The notes below the pieces were generated by a model. The model was not told where the DNA came from. It did no database searches and saw only the letters and a list, made by a program, of their open reading frames with translations. Shown one piece after another: positions 8,698-17,140 of a stretch of DNA of 64,000 nucleotides (positions within the stretch are counted from its first letter, which is position 1; each line of letters begins with the position of its first letter). The position numbers and the translations under genes are program-made. Source of the stretch: Zavarzinia aquatilis (GTDB lineage: Bacteria; Pseudomonadota; Alphaproteobacteria; Zavarziniales; Zavarziniaceae). The stretch spans positions 409-64,408 of the forward strand of contig NZ_QGLE01000014.1 in the NCBI RefSeq assembly GCF_003173035.1, read 5' to 3'.

Positions 8698-10086
8698 TCA
8701 GATCTTCGGCGGGGTGACGCCTGCCGCGACCAGCGCCTGCGTCAGCGAGGCCTTCAGGCGGCCGAGGGCGGCTTCGTCGCTGCCTTCGGCGCGGGCGACC
8801 AGCACCGCCTGGGTGTTGGAGGCGCGCAGCAGCCACCAGCCGTCATTGGTCTTCACGCGGACACCATCGGTCGCGTCGACCGAGGCACCGGCGGCGGCGA
8901 GGGCCGCTTTCACCTTGTCGACGATGGCGAATTTCTCTTCCTCGGCGACGGCGAAGCGAAGTTCGGGCGTGTTCACCGTGTCGGGCAGGCGATCGCGAAG
9001 GTCCGCCAGCGAGACGCCGGCATGGACGACGGCGGTGATCAGGCGGAGGCCAGCATAGATCGCGTCGTCGAAACCGTAGAAACGGTCGGCGAAGAAGATA
9101 TGGCCCGACATTTCGCCGGCGAGCGGCGAGCCGGTCTCGGCCATCTTGGTCTTGATCAGCGAATGGCCGGTCTTCCACATCAGCGGCTTGCCGCCCAGCT
9201 TGGCGATCTCGTCGAACAGGACCTGGCTCGCCTTCACGTCGGCGATGATGGTCGAGCCCGGACGATCCTTCAAAAGGTCGGCGGCGAGGATGGCGAGCAG
9301 CTGGTCGCCCCAGATGATGCGGCCCTTGGCGTCGATCGCACCGATACGGTCGGCGTCGCCATCGAAGGCGATGCCGAGGTCGAGCTTGTTCTCGGCCACG
9401 AGATGCTGCAGCTGTTCGAGGTTCTCGGGCTCGGTCGGATCGGGGTGATGGTTCGGGAAGGTGCCGTCCACCGCCTCGTTGATGATGATGTGGCGACCCG
9501 ACAGGCCGGCGACGATGCGGCCGAGCACGGCACCGGCGGCGCCATTGCCCGGATCCCAGCCAATGGCCAGATTGTTCGGCACCGCTTCCTCGAGCAGGCG
9601 GGCGATGTAGCGGTCCTTGATGTCTTCGTGACGGTCGCTGCCCGCGCCCACGTTCAGGTCGCCGGCGGCAGAGATGCGGCCGATCTCCTGGATGCTTTCA
9701 CCGAAGAAGGACTTCTTGCCCAGCATCATCTTGAAGCCGTTGTGATGCGGCGGGTTATGGCTGCCGGTGACCTGGATGCCGCCGTCGGTGCCCATGGTGG
9801 TGGCGGCGAAATAGAGCATCGGCGTCGGGCCGGTGCCGATACGGATCACCTCGGCGCCCGCGGCCTTCAGGCCCTCGACCAGGGCGGCTTCCATGCCGGG
9901 GGACGAGACGCGGCCGTCGCGACCGACAACGATCTGCGGCGCCGCCTTGCCCGTCGCGCGGGACACGGCGGTGGCAAAAGCGCGGCCGAGGGCGGTCGCG
10001 TCGCTTTCGTGCAGGGTCTCGCCGACGATGCCGCGGATATCGTATTCGCGCAGGATCGACTTGTGGAACTGATAGGCGTTGCTCAC
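8698..10086 (-). CDS. phosphomannomutase/phosphoglucomutase
   Basis: Alpha-D-phosphohexomutase that interconverts hexose 6- and 1-phosphates, supplying glucose-1-phosphate and/or mannose-1-phosphate for cell-surface polysaccharides. The 462-residue protein opens with SILREYDIRGIVGETL. It carries the phosphoserine motif VTGSHNPP (Ser109), the metal loop FDGDADRIG, a sugar-specificity region near GEMSGHIFF, and a C-terminal phosphate-binding domain. The start is GTG with AGAGGA 7 bases ahead. It is third in a minus-strand series galU, ugd, phosphohexomutase that together turns glucose-6-phosphate into UDP-glucuronate. The GEMSGH loop occurs in bifunctional PMM/PGM enzymes, so specificity is left open. 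Confidence 0.93.
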   Translation of the reverse strand: MSNAYQFHKSILREYDIRGIVGETLHESDATALGRAFATAVSRATGKAAPQIVVGRDGRVSSPGMEAALVEGLKAAGAEVIRIGTGPTPMLYFAATTMGTDGGIQVTGSHNPPHHNGFKMMLGKKSFFGESIQEIGRISAAGDLNVGAGSDRHEDIKDRYIARLLEEAVPNNLAIGWDPGNGAAGAVLGRIVAGLSGRHIIINEAVDGTFPNHHPDPTEPENLEQLQHLVAENKLDLGIAFDGDADRIGAIDAKGRIIWGDQLLAILAADLLKDRPGSTIIADVKASQVLFDEIAKLGGKPLMWKTGHSLIKTKMAETGSPLAGEMSGHIFFADRFYGFDDAIYAGLRLITAVVHAGVSLADLRDRLPDTVNTPELRFAVAEEEKFAIVDKVKAALAAAGASVDATDGVRVKTNDGWWLLRASNTQAVLVARAEGSDEAALGRLKASLTQALVAAGVTPPKI

Positions 10087-10102
10087 GTCGGATATCCTCT
10101 GG

Positions 10103-11422
10103 TCAATGGGCCTGGACCGGCGCGCGGCCGATCGAATGATAGGAGAAGCCGGCCTCGGCCATTTCGTCGGGACGGTAGATGTTGCGCAGGTCGACGACGA
10201 CCGGCACCTTCATCAGCCGCTTCATGCGCGACAGGTCGAGGGCACGGAACTGGTTCCATTCGGTGATGATGACGAGCACGTCGGCGTCGGCCATGGTGTC
10301 ATAGGCGCCGGTGACCCAGGTCACGCCCGGGATCAGAGCCGCCGCGGCCTTCATGCCCTCGGGGTCATAGGCGCGGACCGTCGCGCCGGCCGCGATCAGA
10401 CGCGGCAGGATGTCGAGCGAGGGCGCGTCGCGCATGTCGTCCGTGTTCGGCTTGAAGGTAACGCCCAGCACCCCCACCGTCTTGCCGGCGAGATCGCCCC
10501 CGGCGGCGGCGATCACCCGATCCGCCATGGCGATCTTGCGGGCATCGTTCACGGCGACGACGGATTCGACGATGCGGCTGGGCGAGCCGGCATCCCGCGC
10601 CGTCCGCACCAGGGCGAGCGTGTCCTTGGGAAAGCAGGAGCCGCCGAAACCCGGCCCGGCGTGCAGGAATTTCTTGCCGATGCGGCCGTCGAGGCCGATG
10701 CCGCGGGCAACATCCTGCACGTCGCCGCCCACCTTCTCGCACAGATCGGCCATCTCGTTGATGAAGGTGATCTTGGTCGCGAGGAAGGCGTTGGCCGCGT
10801 ATTTGATCAACTCCGACGTCTCGCGCGAGGTAAAGACGAAAGGCGTCTCAAGGAGGAACAGCGGGCGGTAGAGCTGGCGCATGACGGCGCGCGCCTTGTC
10901 GCTCTCGGTGCCGACGACGACCCGGTCGGGCCGGCGAAAATCCTCGATCGCCGAGCCTTCGCGCAGGAATTCCGGGTTGGAGGCGACGTCGAAGGCCAGG
11001 TCGGGCCGCAGGGCGCGGATGCGCCGCTCGACCTCGGCGCCGGTACCGACCGGCACGGTCGACTTGGTGACGACAACGGCATAATTGTCGAGCGCGAGGG
11101 CGATTTCCTCGGCCGCGGCATAGACGTAAGTGAGGTCGGCGTGACCGTCGCCGCGCCGGCTGGGCGTGCCGACGGCGATGAAGACCGCATCCGCGCCGCG
11201 CACCGAGTCCGCCAGTTCGGTCGAGAACGACAGGCGACCGGCGGCGACATTCTCGGCGACGAGCTTGTCGAGGCCGGGCTCGAAGATCGGAATCTCGCCC
11301 CGGCGCAGGGCCTCGATCTTGCTCGCATCCTTGTCGACGCAGATGACGCTGTGACCGAATTCGGAAAAACAGGCACCGGAGACGAGACCGACGTATCCGG
11401 TGCCGACCATGGTTACGCGCAT
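10103..11422 (-). CDS. ugd: UDP-glucose 6-dehydrogenase
   Basis: NAD-dependent enzyme oxidising UDP-glucose twice to UDP-glucuronate, precursor for exopolysaccharide, LPS or uronate-containing glycans. The N terminus MRVTMVGTGYVGLVSGACFSEFGH contains the GxGYVG dinucleotide-binding motif. The catalytic cysteine is Cys263 in GPGFGGSCFPKD, and the C-terminal UDP-binding domain includes GVLGVTFKPNTDDMRD. The length of 439 residues is standard. GAGGAG stands 6 bases before the ATG. It lies 17 bases after galU and 16 bases before the phosphohexomutase on the minus strand, so the three likely form an operon. Confidence 0.97.
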   Translation of the reverse strand: MRVTMVGTGYVGLVSGACFSEFGHSVICVDKDASKIEALRRGEIPIFEPGLDKLVAENVAAGRLSFSTELADSVRGADAVFIAVGTPSRRGDGHADLTYVYAAAEEIALALDNYAVVVTKSTVPVGTGAEVERRIRALRPDLAFDVASNPEFLREGSAIEDFRRPDRVVVGTESDKARAVMRQLYRPLFLLETPFVFTSRETSELIKYAANAFLATKITFINEMADLCEKVGGDVQDVARGIGLDGRIGKKFLHAGPGFGGSCFPKDTLALVRTARDAGSPSRIVESVVAVNDARKIAMADRVIAAAGGDLAGKTVGVLGVTFKPNTDDMRDAPSLDILPRLIAAGATVRAYDPEGMKAAAALIPGVTWVTGAYDTMADADVLVIITEWNQFRALDLSRMKRLMKVPVVVDLRNIYRPDEMAEAGFSYHSIGRAPVQAH

Positions 11423-11439
11423 GGCAACTCCTCAGGCGG

Positions 11440-12318
11440 TCAGAGGCCGGCCGCCGTCTTCGCGATATAGGGCGCGAGCTTCGGGCCGATGTCGGGCCGG
11501 GCCAGCGCGAAAGCGATATTGGCTTCGAGGAAGCCGACCTTGTCGCCGCAGTCGAACCGGGTGCCTTCGAACGAGAAGCCGTTGAAGGGCACTTCGCCGA
11601 TCATCTTGGCCAGGCTGTCGGTCAGCTGGATTTCGCCGCCGGCGCCGCGCTCCTGGCTCTCCAGCTTGGCGAAGACCTTGGGCGAGAGGATATAGCGGCC
11701 GATCACCGACAGGGTGGAGGGCGCGACCTCCGGCTTCGGCTTCTCGACGAGACCCTTCACCTCGGTCAGGCGGCCGTCGACCTTGCCGGGGGAGAGAATG
11801 CCGTAACGCTGGGTGTGTTCGCGCGGCACGTCCATGACCGCGAACATGTTGCCGCCGACGCCGGCATAGGCTTCCGCCATCTGGGCGAGGCAGGGCTTCT
11901 GCGCCAGCACGAGATCGTCGGGCAGGATCACGGCGAAGGGCTCGTCACCCACCAGTTCCTTGGCGCAGAGCACGGCATGGCCAAGGCCGAGGGCTTCGGG
12001 CTGGCGGACATAGGAAACCTGGCCAAGGCCCGGCTGCCAGGCGCGCAGGGCTTCCAGCTCGGCGGTCTTGCCGCGGCGGGACAGGGTCTCTTCCAGCTCG
12101 AAATGGCGGTCGAAATGGTCTTCGAGGGCGGTCTTGCCGCGGCTGGTCACGAAGATGAAATGCTCGCAGCCCGCGGCCTTGGCCTCTTCCATCGCGTAAT
12201 GGATCAGGGGCTTGTCGACGACGGGCAGCATTTCCTTGGGCATGGCCTTGGTCGCCGGCAGGAAGCGCGTCCCCAGGCCACCGACAGGGAACACGGCTTT
12301 GCGGATCTTGATCGTCAT
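11440..12318 (-). CDS. galU: UTP-glucose-1-phosphate uridylyltransferase
   Basis: Produces UDP-glucose from glucose-1-phosphate and UTP. The 292-residue protein begins with the nucleotidyltransferase signature FPVGGLGTRFLPATKAMPKEMLPVVDKPLI (landmark at residues 10-40) and keeps the sugar-binding VEKPKPE segment near the middle. It is first in the minus-strand series with ugd and the phosphohexomutase, and is separated from mipZ by about 110 bases. No strong Shine-Dalgarno sequence is visible before this ATG. Confidence 0.97.
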   Translation of the reverse strand: MTIKIRKAVFPVGGLGTRFLPATKAMPKEMLPVVDKPLIHYAMEEAKAAGCEHFIFVTSRGKTALEDHFDRHFELEETLSRRGKTAELEALRAWQPGLGQVSYVRQPEALGLGHAVLCAKELVGDEPFAVILPDDLVLAQKPCLAQMAEAYAGVGGNMFAVMDVPREHTQRYGILSPGKVDGRLTEVKGLVEKPKPEVAPSTLSVIGRYILSPKVFAKLESQERGAGGEIQLTDSLAKMIGEVPFNGFSFEGTRFDCGDKVGFLEANIAFALARPDIGPKLAPYIAKTAAGL

Positions 12319-12427
12319 TTCACGGAGACTCTGATCTTCGAGACGGGAAATCGCTCGCGACGTTCATGCCACGAGGCAGGCGCCTATAGCAACGCGCCTT
12401 TCACCGCAGAGTTCCTTGGGGGGATGC

Positions 12428-13267
12428 CTATTCCGCCGCGCTGACGAGGGGCGCCGCGTCCCGCGATACCGGCGGCAGGTCGAGGGAGGCGACCAGCGTC
12501 CTCACTTCCTGCCGGGCGGCGACTTCCGACATGGTCAGGGTCTGGCCGGTGCGGCCGAGATCGAGCATGGTCAGGCCCTGCAGGAACAGCTCGCGGTAGG
12601 TCACGCGCTCCGACAGGCCGGCGACGACGCGAAAGCCGATCCGCTTGGCGAGACGGGCGAGGACTTCCGAGACCCGGCGCTTGTTGCGGGCATCGAGATG
12701 GCCGACGCGGTTGCGCATCACCAGCCAGTCGATGGTGCCGCCGGTGCGGGCCCGGCGCTTGCGCATTTCCCACACGAGTTCGGAATAGAGCGAGGGCCCG
12801 AGGATCGAATGATCGTTGGGATCGACCCGGGCGATCAGGTCGAGGTCGATGAAACTGTCGTTCATCGGCGTCAGCAGCGTGTCGGCGCAGCCATGGGCGA
12901 GGCGCGACATGAAACTGTCGGAGCCGGGACAGTCGATGATCACGACATCGTGATTGTCGACATAGCTTTCGAGCACGCCGAGGAAGCGGCCGCGCTCGTC
13001 GGCCTGCGCTTCGTGGAAATCGGGGATCTCGCTGCGGGTGACCACGGCGAAGCTGGGCATCAGCATGTTCGCGCCCTCGGCCACCGCCTTGGCGCGGTTT
13101 TCGAGGTAGCGGGTCAGGGTGCGCTGACGACCGTCGAGGTCGATGGTGGCGACCCGCCGGCCCTGTTCCAGCAGGGCGACGACGAGATGCATCGCGCTGG
13201 TCGACTTGCCCGAGCCGCCCTTCTCGTTGCCGAGAACGACGATATGTGCGCGCCTGCCGTCGCTCAT
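12428..13267 (-). CDS. mipZ: cell-division positioning ATPase MipZ
   Basis: ParA/MinD-superfamily ATPase. In alphaproteobacteria it forms a gradient from the ParB-marked poles and keeps FtsZ away from them, placing the division site at midcell. The deviant Walker A motif is NEKGGSGKST with the signature Lys16 and Lys21. The later DCPGSDSFMSRLAHG segment and a conserved RNRVGHLDARNKRRVSEVL block are specific to MipZ-type proteins. The length of 279 residues is typical. An AGGCGG site lies about 6 bases before the ATG. Family distribution makes this gene strong evidence for an alphaproteobacterial host. Confidence 0.93.
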   Translation of the reverse strand: MSDGRRAHIVVLGNEKGGSGKSTSAMHLVVALLEQGRRVATIDLDGRQRTLTRYLENRAKAVAEGANMLMPSFAVVTRSEIPDFHEAQADERGRFLGVLESYVDNHDVVIIDCPGSDSFMSRLAHGCADTLLTPMNDSFIDLDLIARVDPNDHSILGPSLYSELVWEMRKRRARTGGTIDWLVMRNRVGHLDARNKRRVSEVLARLAKRIGFRVVAGLSERVTYRELFLQGLTMLDLGRTGQTLTMSEVAARQEVRTLVASLDLPPVSRDAAPLVSAAE

Positions 13268-13339
13268 GGAACACCGCCTGCAGAAAATTCAGCCGCGAGT
13301 CGGCCTCTGCTCAATGGTCGGGGGGCCAAGGGGGTTCCG

Positions 13340-14404
13340 TCAATGATTCTGACTCGGGAATCCCGCGTCGGCACACAGACGAGACACAATATCGGCCAGG
13401 GGCGCCGCCCGCGCACCGCTATATCCAGTACCGCACCAGAGGGCGAGCATGTCGGCGTCGCCGGTCTTGCGGCCATGGCCGCGCAGGGCCTGCGTCATCG
13501 CGTTCTGCAGCGGAAAGGGCGGGATGGCGATGCCGGCGGCGTCGATCCCCCGGGTAAAGCCATTGGCGAGGCCGCGCGCCGCCCGGCCCGACCAGTGCCG
13601 GATCAGCCGGGTCGTCGCCCCGGCCGCGGCGCCCGCCGCCAGCGCATCCTTGTGCGCCTGCGGAATGCCGCATTCATCGGCGCGCAGCAGCGCCGTGCCG
13701 ATCTGAGCGAGAGCCGCGCCGGCCTCGAGGGCGGCGCGGATGTCGCCCCCGGACATCAGGCCGCCCGCCGCGATCACCGGAATGTCGAGGGCGGACACCA
13801 TCTGCGGCAGCAATTCGCGTAAAGGCACCAGCCCGTCCTCGAAGCTGCCGATGAAGGTGGCACGATGCGCCCCCGCCTCGCCCCCTTGCGCCACGACGGC
13901 GTCGACCCCGCTGGCGGCGACCCGGCGCGCCTCCTCGAGATGGGTGGCCGCGCCGATGACGAGAATGCCCTCGGCCTTCAGCGCGGCGACCATGCCGGCA
14001 TCGGGGCAGCCGAAGACGAAACTGGCAATCCGGGGTCGCAGTCGGCGCAGCATGGCGAGCTGGGCGGTGAAATCCTGCTCGGGCGGATCGGGCAGATGGG
14101 GCGGCGGCAGGCCCGCCGCCTCGTGAAGCGGGGCGAGATGGACCAGCATCCCCTCGACCACGCCCTCGGCCGGCGGCTGGCCGCAAGGCAGGAACAGGTT
14201 GATGTTGAGGGGTGCCGCGGTCGCGGCCGCGATCTCCTCCACCTGGGCCTTCATCGCCTCGGGCGAAAGATAGGCGGCGCCGAGGGAGCCGAGCAGGCCG
14301 TGCCTCATGCAGGCCACGATGAAAGCGGGCGGCGTCGCCCCGCCGGCCATGGGCGCCTGCACGATAGGTGTCGGCAGCCCCAGCCGGGCCTGAAAATCGG
14401 TCAT
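13340..14404 (-). CDS. nitronate monooxygenase-like flavoprotein
   Basis: TIM-barrel, FMN-dependent oxidoreductase of the NMO/2-nitropropane dioxygenase family, which oxidises alkyl nitronates such as propionate 3-nitronate. The 354-residue protein opens with TPIVQAPMAGGATPPAFIVA. It shows the GGEAGAHRATF motif containing the usual catalytic histidine, then IPVIAAGGLMSGGDIRAALEAGA and the phosphate-binding QIGTALLRADE. The minus-strand reading frame stays open to 15.86 kb, but the ATG at 14404 is preceded by GGGAGGCGAG and the upstream extension lies opposite panC. I therefore take 14404 as the start. Substrate not determinable. Confidence 0.88.
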   Translation of the reverse strand: MTDFQARLGLPTPIVQAPMAGGATPPAFIVACMRHGLLGSLGAAYLSPEAMKAQVEEIAAATAAPLNINLFLPCGQPPAEGVVEGMLVHLAPLHEAAGLPPPHLPDPPEQDFTAQLAMLRRLRPRIASFVFGCPDAGMVAALKAEGILVIGAATHLEEARRVAASGVDAVVAQGGEAGAHRATFIGSFEDGLVPLRELLPQMVSALDIPVIAAGGLMSGGDIRAALEAGAALAQIGTALLRADECGIPQAHKDALAAGAAAGATTRLIRHWSGRAARGLANGFTRGIDAAGIAIPPFPLQNAMTQALRGHGRKTGDADMLALWCGTGYSGARAAPLADIVSRLCADAGFPSQNH

Positions 14405-14506
14405 TCTCGCCTCCCTCCCGTTTCGATCAGGAAATCCAAGCGGACGCGGGCGCGCAAGACGCCTCGGGCGCATGGCATGATGCAGGCCCTGCATTGGGGG
14501 GAGACG

Positions 14507-15004
14507 ATGACGACGGGCATGATGACGGTGACGATCCATTCCGAGGTGGCCGCGCCGCCGCGACGGGTGTGGGACCATGTCTCGACCTTCGCCGGGGTGA
14601 ACGACGAACTGGCGCCCCTGCTGCGCATGACGCATCCGCCCGGCCGGGACATACTCGATGACAGCCTGCCGCTGAACCGCCCCCTGTTCCGCAGCTGGCT
14701 GCTGCTCTTCGGCGTGGTGCCGGTCGATTACGATCTGATCGGCTTTGCCGCCCTCGTGCCGGAAAAGGGGTTTTCCGAGCGATCGAGCATGGCGAGCCTC
14801 AAGCTGTGGCATCACGACCGTGCGCTGACGCCAGTCACCGGTGGCTGCGCGGTGACCGACACGCTGGCCTTCGTGCCCCGGATGCCGGGAACGGGCCGGC
14901 TCGCCGCCGCCCTCGTCGCCTTCCTGTTCCGCCACCGCCATCGCCGGCTGGCCCGGCGTTTCGGCGCGCTTGGTCCGATCACGGTCAAATTGGCGCCGGC
15001 CTGA
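14507..15004 (+). CDS. SRPBCC-superfamily (START-like) protein
   Basis: Protein of 165 residues with a START/polyketide-cyclase-like beginning (TIHSEVAAPPRRVWDHVSTFAGVNDELAPLLRM), which is the first strand and helix of the helix-grip fold that binds hydrophobic ligands. No active-site residues can be assigned. The C terminus is Arg-rich (RHRHRRLARRFG). I chose ATG 14507 because GGGGGGAG lies 5 bases upstream; in-frame ATGs at 14477 and 14480 have no such site. It is divergent from the nitronate monooxygenase-like gene, with about 100 bases between the two starts. A 6-base hairpin (15012-15028) follows its stop. Confidence 0.7.
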   Translation: MTTGMMTVTIHSEVAAPPRRVWDHVSTFAGVNDELAPLLRMTHPPGRDILDDSLPLNRPLFRSWLLLFGVVPVDYDLIGFAALVPEKGFSERSSMASLKLWHHDRALTPVTGGCAVTDTLAFVPRMPGTGRLAAALVAFLFRHRHRRLARRFGALGPITVKLAPA

Positions 15005-15037
15005 CACGAAAGCCCGGCTGTCCCGGGCAGGGAAACA

Positions 15038-15064
15038 TTGACTTCGGGTTGGGACTGGCATACT
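15038..15064 (+). promoter_or_regulatory. candidate promoter for panC
   Basis: TTGACT at 15038-15043 is a good -35 hexamer. Either CATACT (15059-15064, spacer 15) or the overlapping TACTCG could serve as -10. It lies 55 bases before the panC start and just after a small hairpin that follows the SRPBCC gene. The call rests on hexamer resemblance alone. Confidence 0.3.
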
Positions 15065-15118
15065 CGCGGGGCGAAATCCGCCGAAAGCGGGTCCCGCGTA
15101 CCGAGGAAACGCAGACGA

Positions 15119-15979
15119 ATGTCCCAGCCCGCCGCCCTGCCGCTGCCCGTCGCCCGATCCGTCGCCAGCCTGCGCCAGACCGTCGCCGACTGGCGCAAGG
15201 CCGGCCTTCGCATCGGCTTCGTGCCGACCATGGGCGCCCTGCACGCCGGTCACCTGTCCCTGGTCGAGCGGGCGAAAGAGCGGGCGGACCGGGTCGTCGT
15301 CTCGATCTTCGTCAATCCGACCCAGTTCGGCCCGAGCGAGGATTTCAGCAAATATCCCCGGCAGGAAGCCTCGGACGCCGCGCGGCTGGCCGCCTTCGGC
15401 GTCGATCTGCTCTATTCCCCCTCGGTCGCAGAAATGTATCCCGCAGGCGCCGCGACCACGGTTTCCGTCGGCATCGTCACCGAGCGGCTGGAAGGCGTGT
15501 TCCGTCCGACCCATTTCGATGGTGTCGCCACCGTCGTCGCCAAGCTGCTGAACCAGGTGCAGCCCCATGTCGCCGTCTTCGGCGAAAAGGATTACCAGCA
15601 GCTTCTCGTCGTGAAGCGCCTCGTTTCCGATCTCGACATCGACAGCGAGATCGTGCCCGGCCCGACGGTGCGGGAGGCCGACGGCCTCGCCATGTCGTCG
15701 CGCAACGCCTATCTCTCGGACGAGGACCGGGCCATCGCCGCCAGCCTGCCGGCGACGCTGAATTTCGTCGCGACCCAGCTGCGCTCGGGCGTCGACGCCG
15801 CGCCGATCCTCGAGGCCGGCCGCATCCGCCTCATGAAGGCGGGTTTTCGCGAGGTGCAATATCTTGACCTCGCCGATGCCTCGACCCTCGCCCCGCTGGA
15901 GCGGGCCGACCGCCCGGCCCGGCTGCTGGTCGCCGCCCTCGTCGGCGCCACCCGCCTCATCGACAATATGGCGGTATAA
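15119..15979 (+). CDS. panC: pantothenate synthetase
   Basis: Joins pantoate and beta-alanine with ATP to make pantothenate, the coenzyme A precursor, via a pantoyl-adenylate. The protein has 286 residues. The HIGH-like motif is PTMGALHAGHLSLV, the conserved loop FVNPTQFGPSEDF follows, then FGEKDYQQLLVV and the KMSKS-like MSSRN segment. I take ATG 15119 with GAGGAAAC 8 bases upstream; an in-frame ATG at 15038 would add 27 residues that no family member needs. panB is not adjacent in this window. Confidence 0.97.
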   Translation: MSQPAALPLPVARSVASLRQTVADWRKAGLRIGFVPTMGALHAGHLSLVERAKERADRVVVSIFVNPTQFGPSEDFSKYPRQEASDAARLAAFGVDLLYSPSVAEMYPAGAATTVSVGIVTERLEGVFRPTHFDGVATVVAKLLNQVQPHVAVFGEKDYQQLLVVKRLVSDLDIDSEIVPGPTVREADGLAMSSRNAYLSDEDRAIAASLPATLNFVATQLRSGVDAAPILEAGRIRLMKAGFREVQYLDLADASTLAPLERADRPARLLVAALVGATRLIDNMAV

Positions 15980-16017
15980 ACGCTGCCGCTGGCGAAGCGC
16001 CCTCGCTTCGTGATGGT

Positions 16018-17109
16018 ATGACGCCCCACACAGCGATGGACGGTTTCATGTCGACCGACGATTCGGCCCAGGCTTCCCAGGCTCCTCCTTTCGAGATCAG
16101 CACCTCGCGCCAGTTTTCGGCCTGGCTGGCGGAGATGGGCGCCTCACTCGCCTTCACCACCTATCAGGCGGGCAAGCTGTTCTTCATCGGCCTGAAGCCG
16201 GACGGTCACCTGTGGGTGCACGAGCGCAGCTTCGAGCGCTGCATGGGCCTCGCCGCCGAAGGGAATGGCCTGCTGATGGCCAATCTCTGGCAGATCTGGC
16301 GCTTCGAGAACACATTGCCACCCGGCCAGAAATCGGCCAATGGCGCCGACCGGCTCTATGTCCCCAAGGTCGCCTGGGTGACAGGCGACGTCGATGCCCA
16401 TGACGTCGCCTTCGATGCCGACGGCAGGCCGGTCTTCGTCAACACCCTGTTTTCCTGCATCGCCACGGTCAGCGAGACGTCGAGTTTCGTGCCCCTGTGG
16501 CGCCCGCCTTTCGTCAGCCGCTATGCCGCCGAGGACCGCTGCCATCTGAACGGCCTCGCCATGAAGGACGGGCGCCCGGCCTATGCGACGGCGGTCGGCG
16601 AGACGGATGCCCCCGATGCCTGGCGCGAGCACCGCGCGGGCGGCGGCGTCGCCATCGACATCGCGGCCAATGAGGTTGTCGCGCGCGGCCTGTCCATGCC
16701 GCATTCGCCGCGGGTCCATGACGGCCGGCTGTGGCTGATCAATTCGGCGGCCGGCGAATTCGGTCATGTCGACCTTGCCAGCGGGCGGTTCGAGCCGGTG
16801 TCCTTCCTGCCCGGTTACGGTCGGGGGCTGGCCATCCACCAGCGTTTCGCCGTGGTCGGCCTGTCCAAGGCGCGCAAGAACCGGACCTTCTCGGGCCTGC
16901 CACTGGACGATGCGCTGGCGAAGCGGAAAGCTGAGGCGCGCTGCGGCCTCTTCGTCATCGACCTGGTGACCGGCGATGTCGTGCACTGGCTGCGCATAGA
17001 GGGCATCGTCGACGAGCTTTACGACGTCGCCATCCTGCCGGGCACGCGGATGCCGGCCGCCATCGGCATCAAGTCCGACGAGATTCGCCGGGTCATCTCG
17101 GTCGGCTGA
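16018..17109 (+). CDS. TIGR03032 family protein (DUF4915-like)
   Basis: Protein of up to 363 residues of unknown function. It matches the TIGR03032 pattern: QAGKLFFIGLKPDGHLWVHERSFERCMGL near the N terminus, then a repetitive beta-rich body with VAWVTGDVDAHDVAFD, FVNTLFSCIATV, RCHLNGLAMKDGRPAYATA and LSMPHSPRVHDGRLWLINS, which resembles beta-propeller blades. Members often occur near glycan or tetratricopeptide genes, and their reaction is unknown. An internal ATG at 16048 is an equally possible start. A strong hairpin terminator follows the stop at 17110-17130. Confidence 0.75.
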   Translation: MTPHTAMDGFMSTDDSAQASQAPPFEISTSRQFSAWLAEMGASLAFTTYQAGKLFFIGLKPDGHLWVHERSFERCMGLAAEGNGLLMANLWQIWRFENTLPPGQKSANGADRLYVPKVAWVTGDVDAHDVAFDADGRPVFVNTLFSCIATVSETSSFVPLWRPPFVSRYAAEDRCHLNGLAMKDGRPAYATAVGETDAPDAWREHRAGGGVAIDIAANEVVARGLSMPHSPRVHDGRLWLINSAAGEFGHVDLASGRFEPVSFLPGYGRGLAIHQRFAVVGLSKARKNRTFSGLPLDDALAKRKAEARCGLFVIDLVTGDVVHWLRIEGIVDELYDVAILPGTRMPAAIGIKSDEIRRVISVG

Positions 17110-17130
17110 GGGGCGCGGCGGCCGCGCCCC
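17110..17130. terminator. hairpin between convergent genes
   Basis: A perfect 9-base GC stem, GGGGCGCGG (17110-17118) against CCGCGCCCC (17122-17130), with a 3-base loop, starts at the stop codon of the TIGR03032 gene. Only a weak T cluster follows (CTGTTT). It sits between convergent genes and may terminate both. Confidence 0.55.
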
Positions 17131-17140
17131 CTGCCCTGTT

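Noticed and set aside
10079-11470. Plus-strand open frame opposite ugd
   Set aside because: It lies exactly over a clear UDP-glucose dehydrogenase and has no recognisable domain.
13340-15859. Apparent 839-residue fusion including the nitronate monooxygenase-like protein
   Set aside because: The first 485 residues are antisense to panC and the SRPBCC gene; a strong ribosome site and ATG define the real start at 14404.
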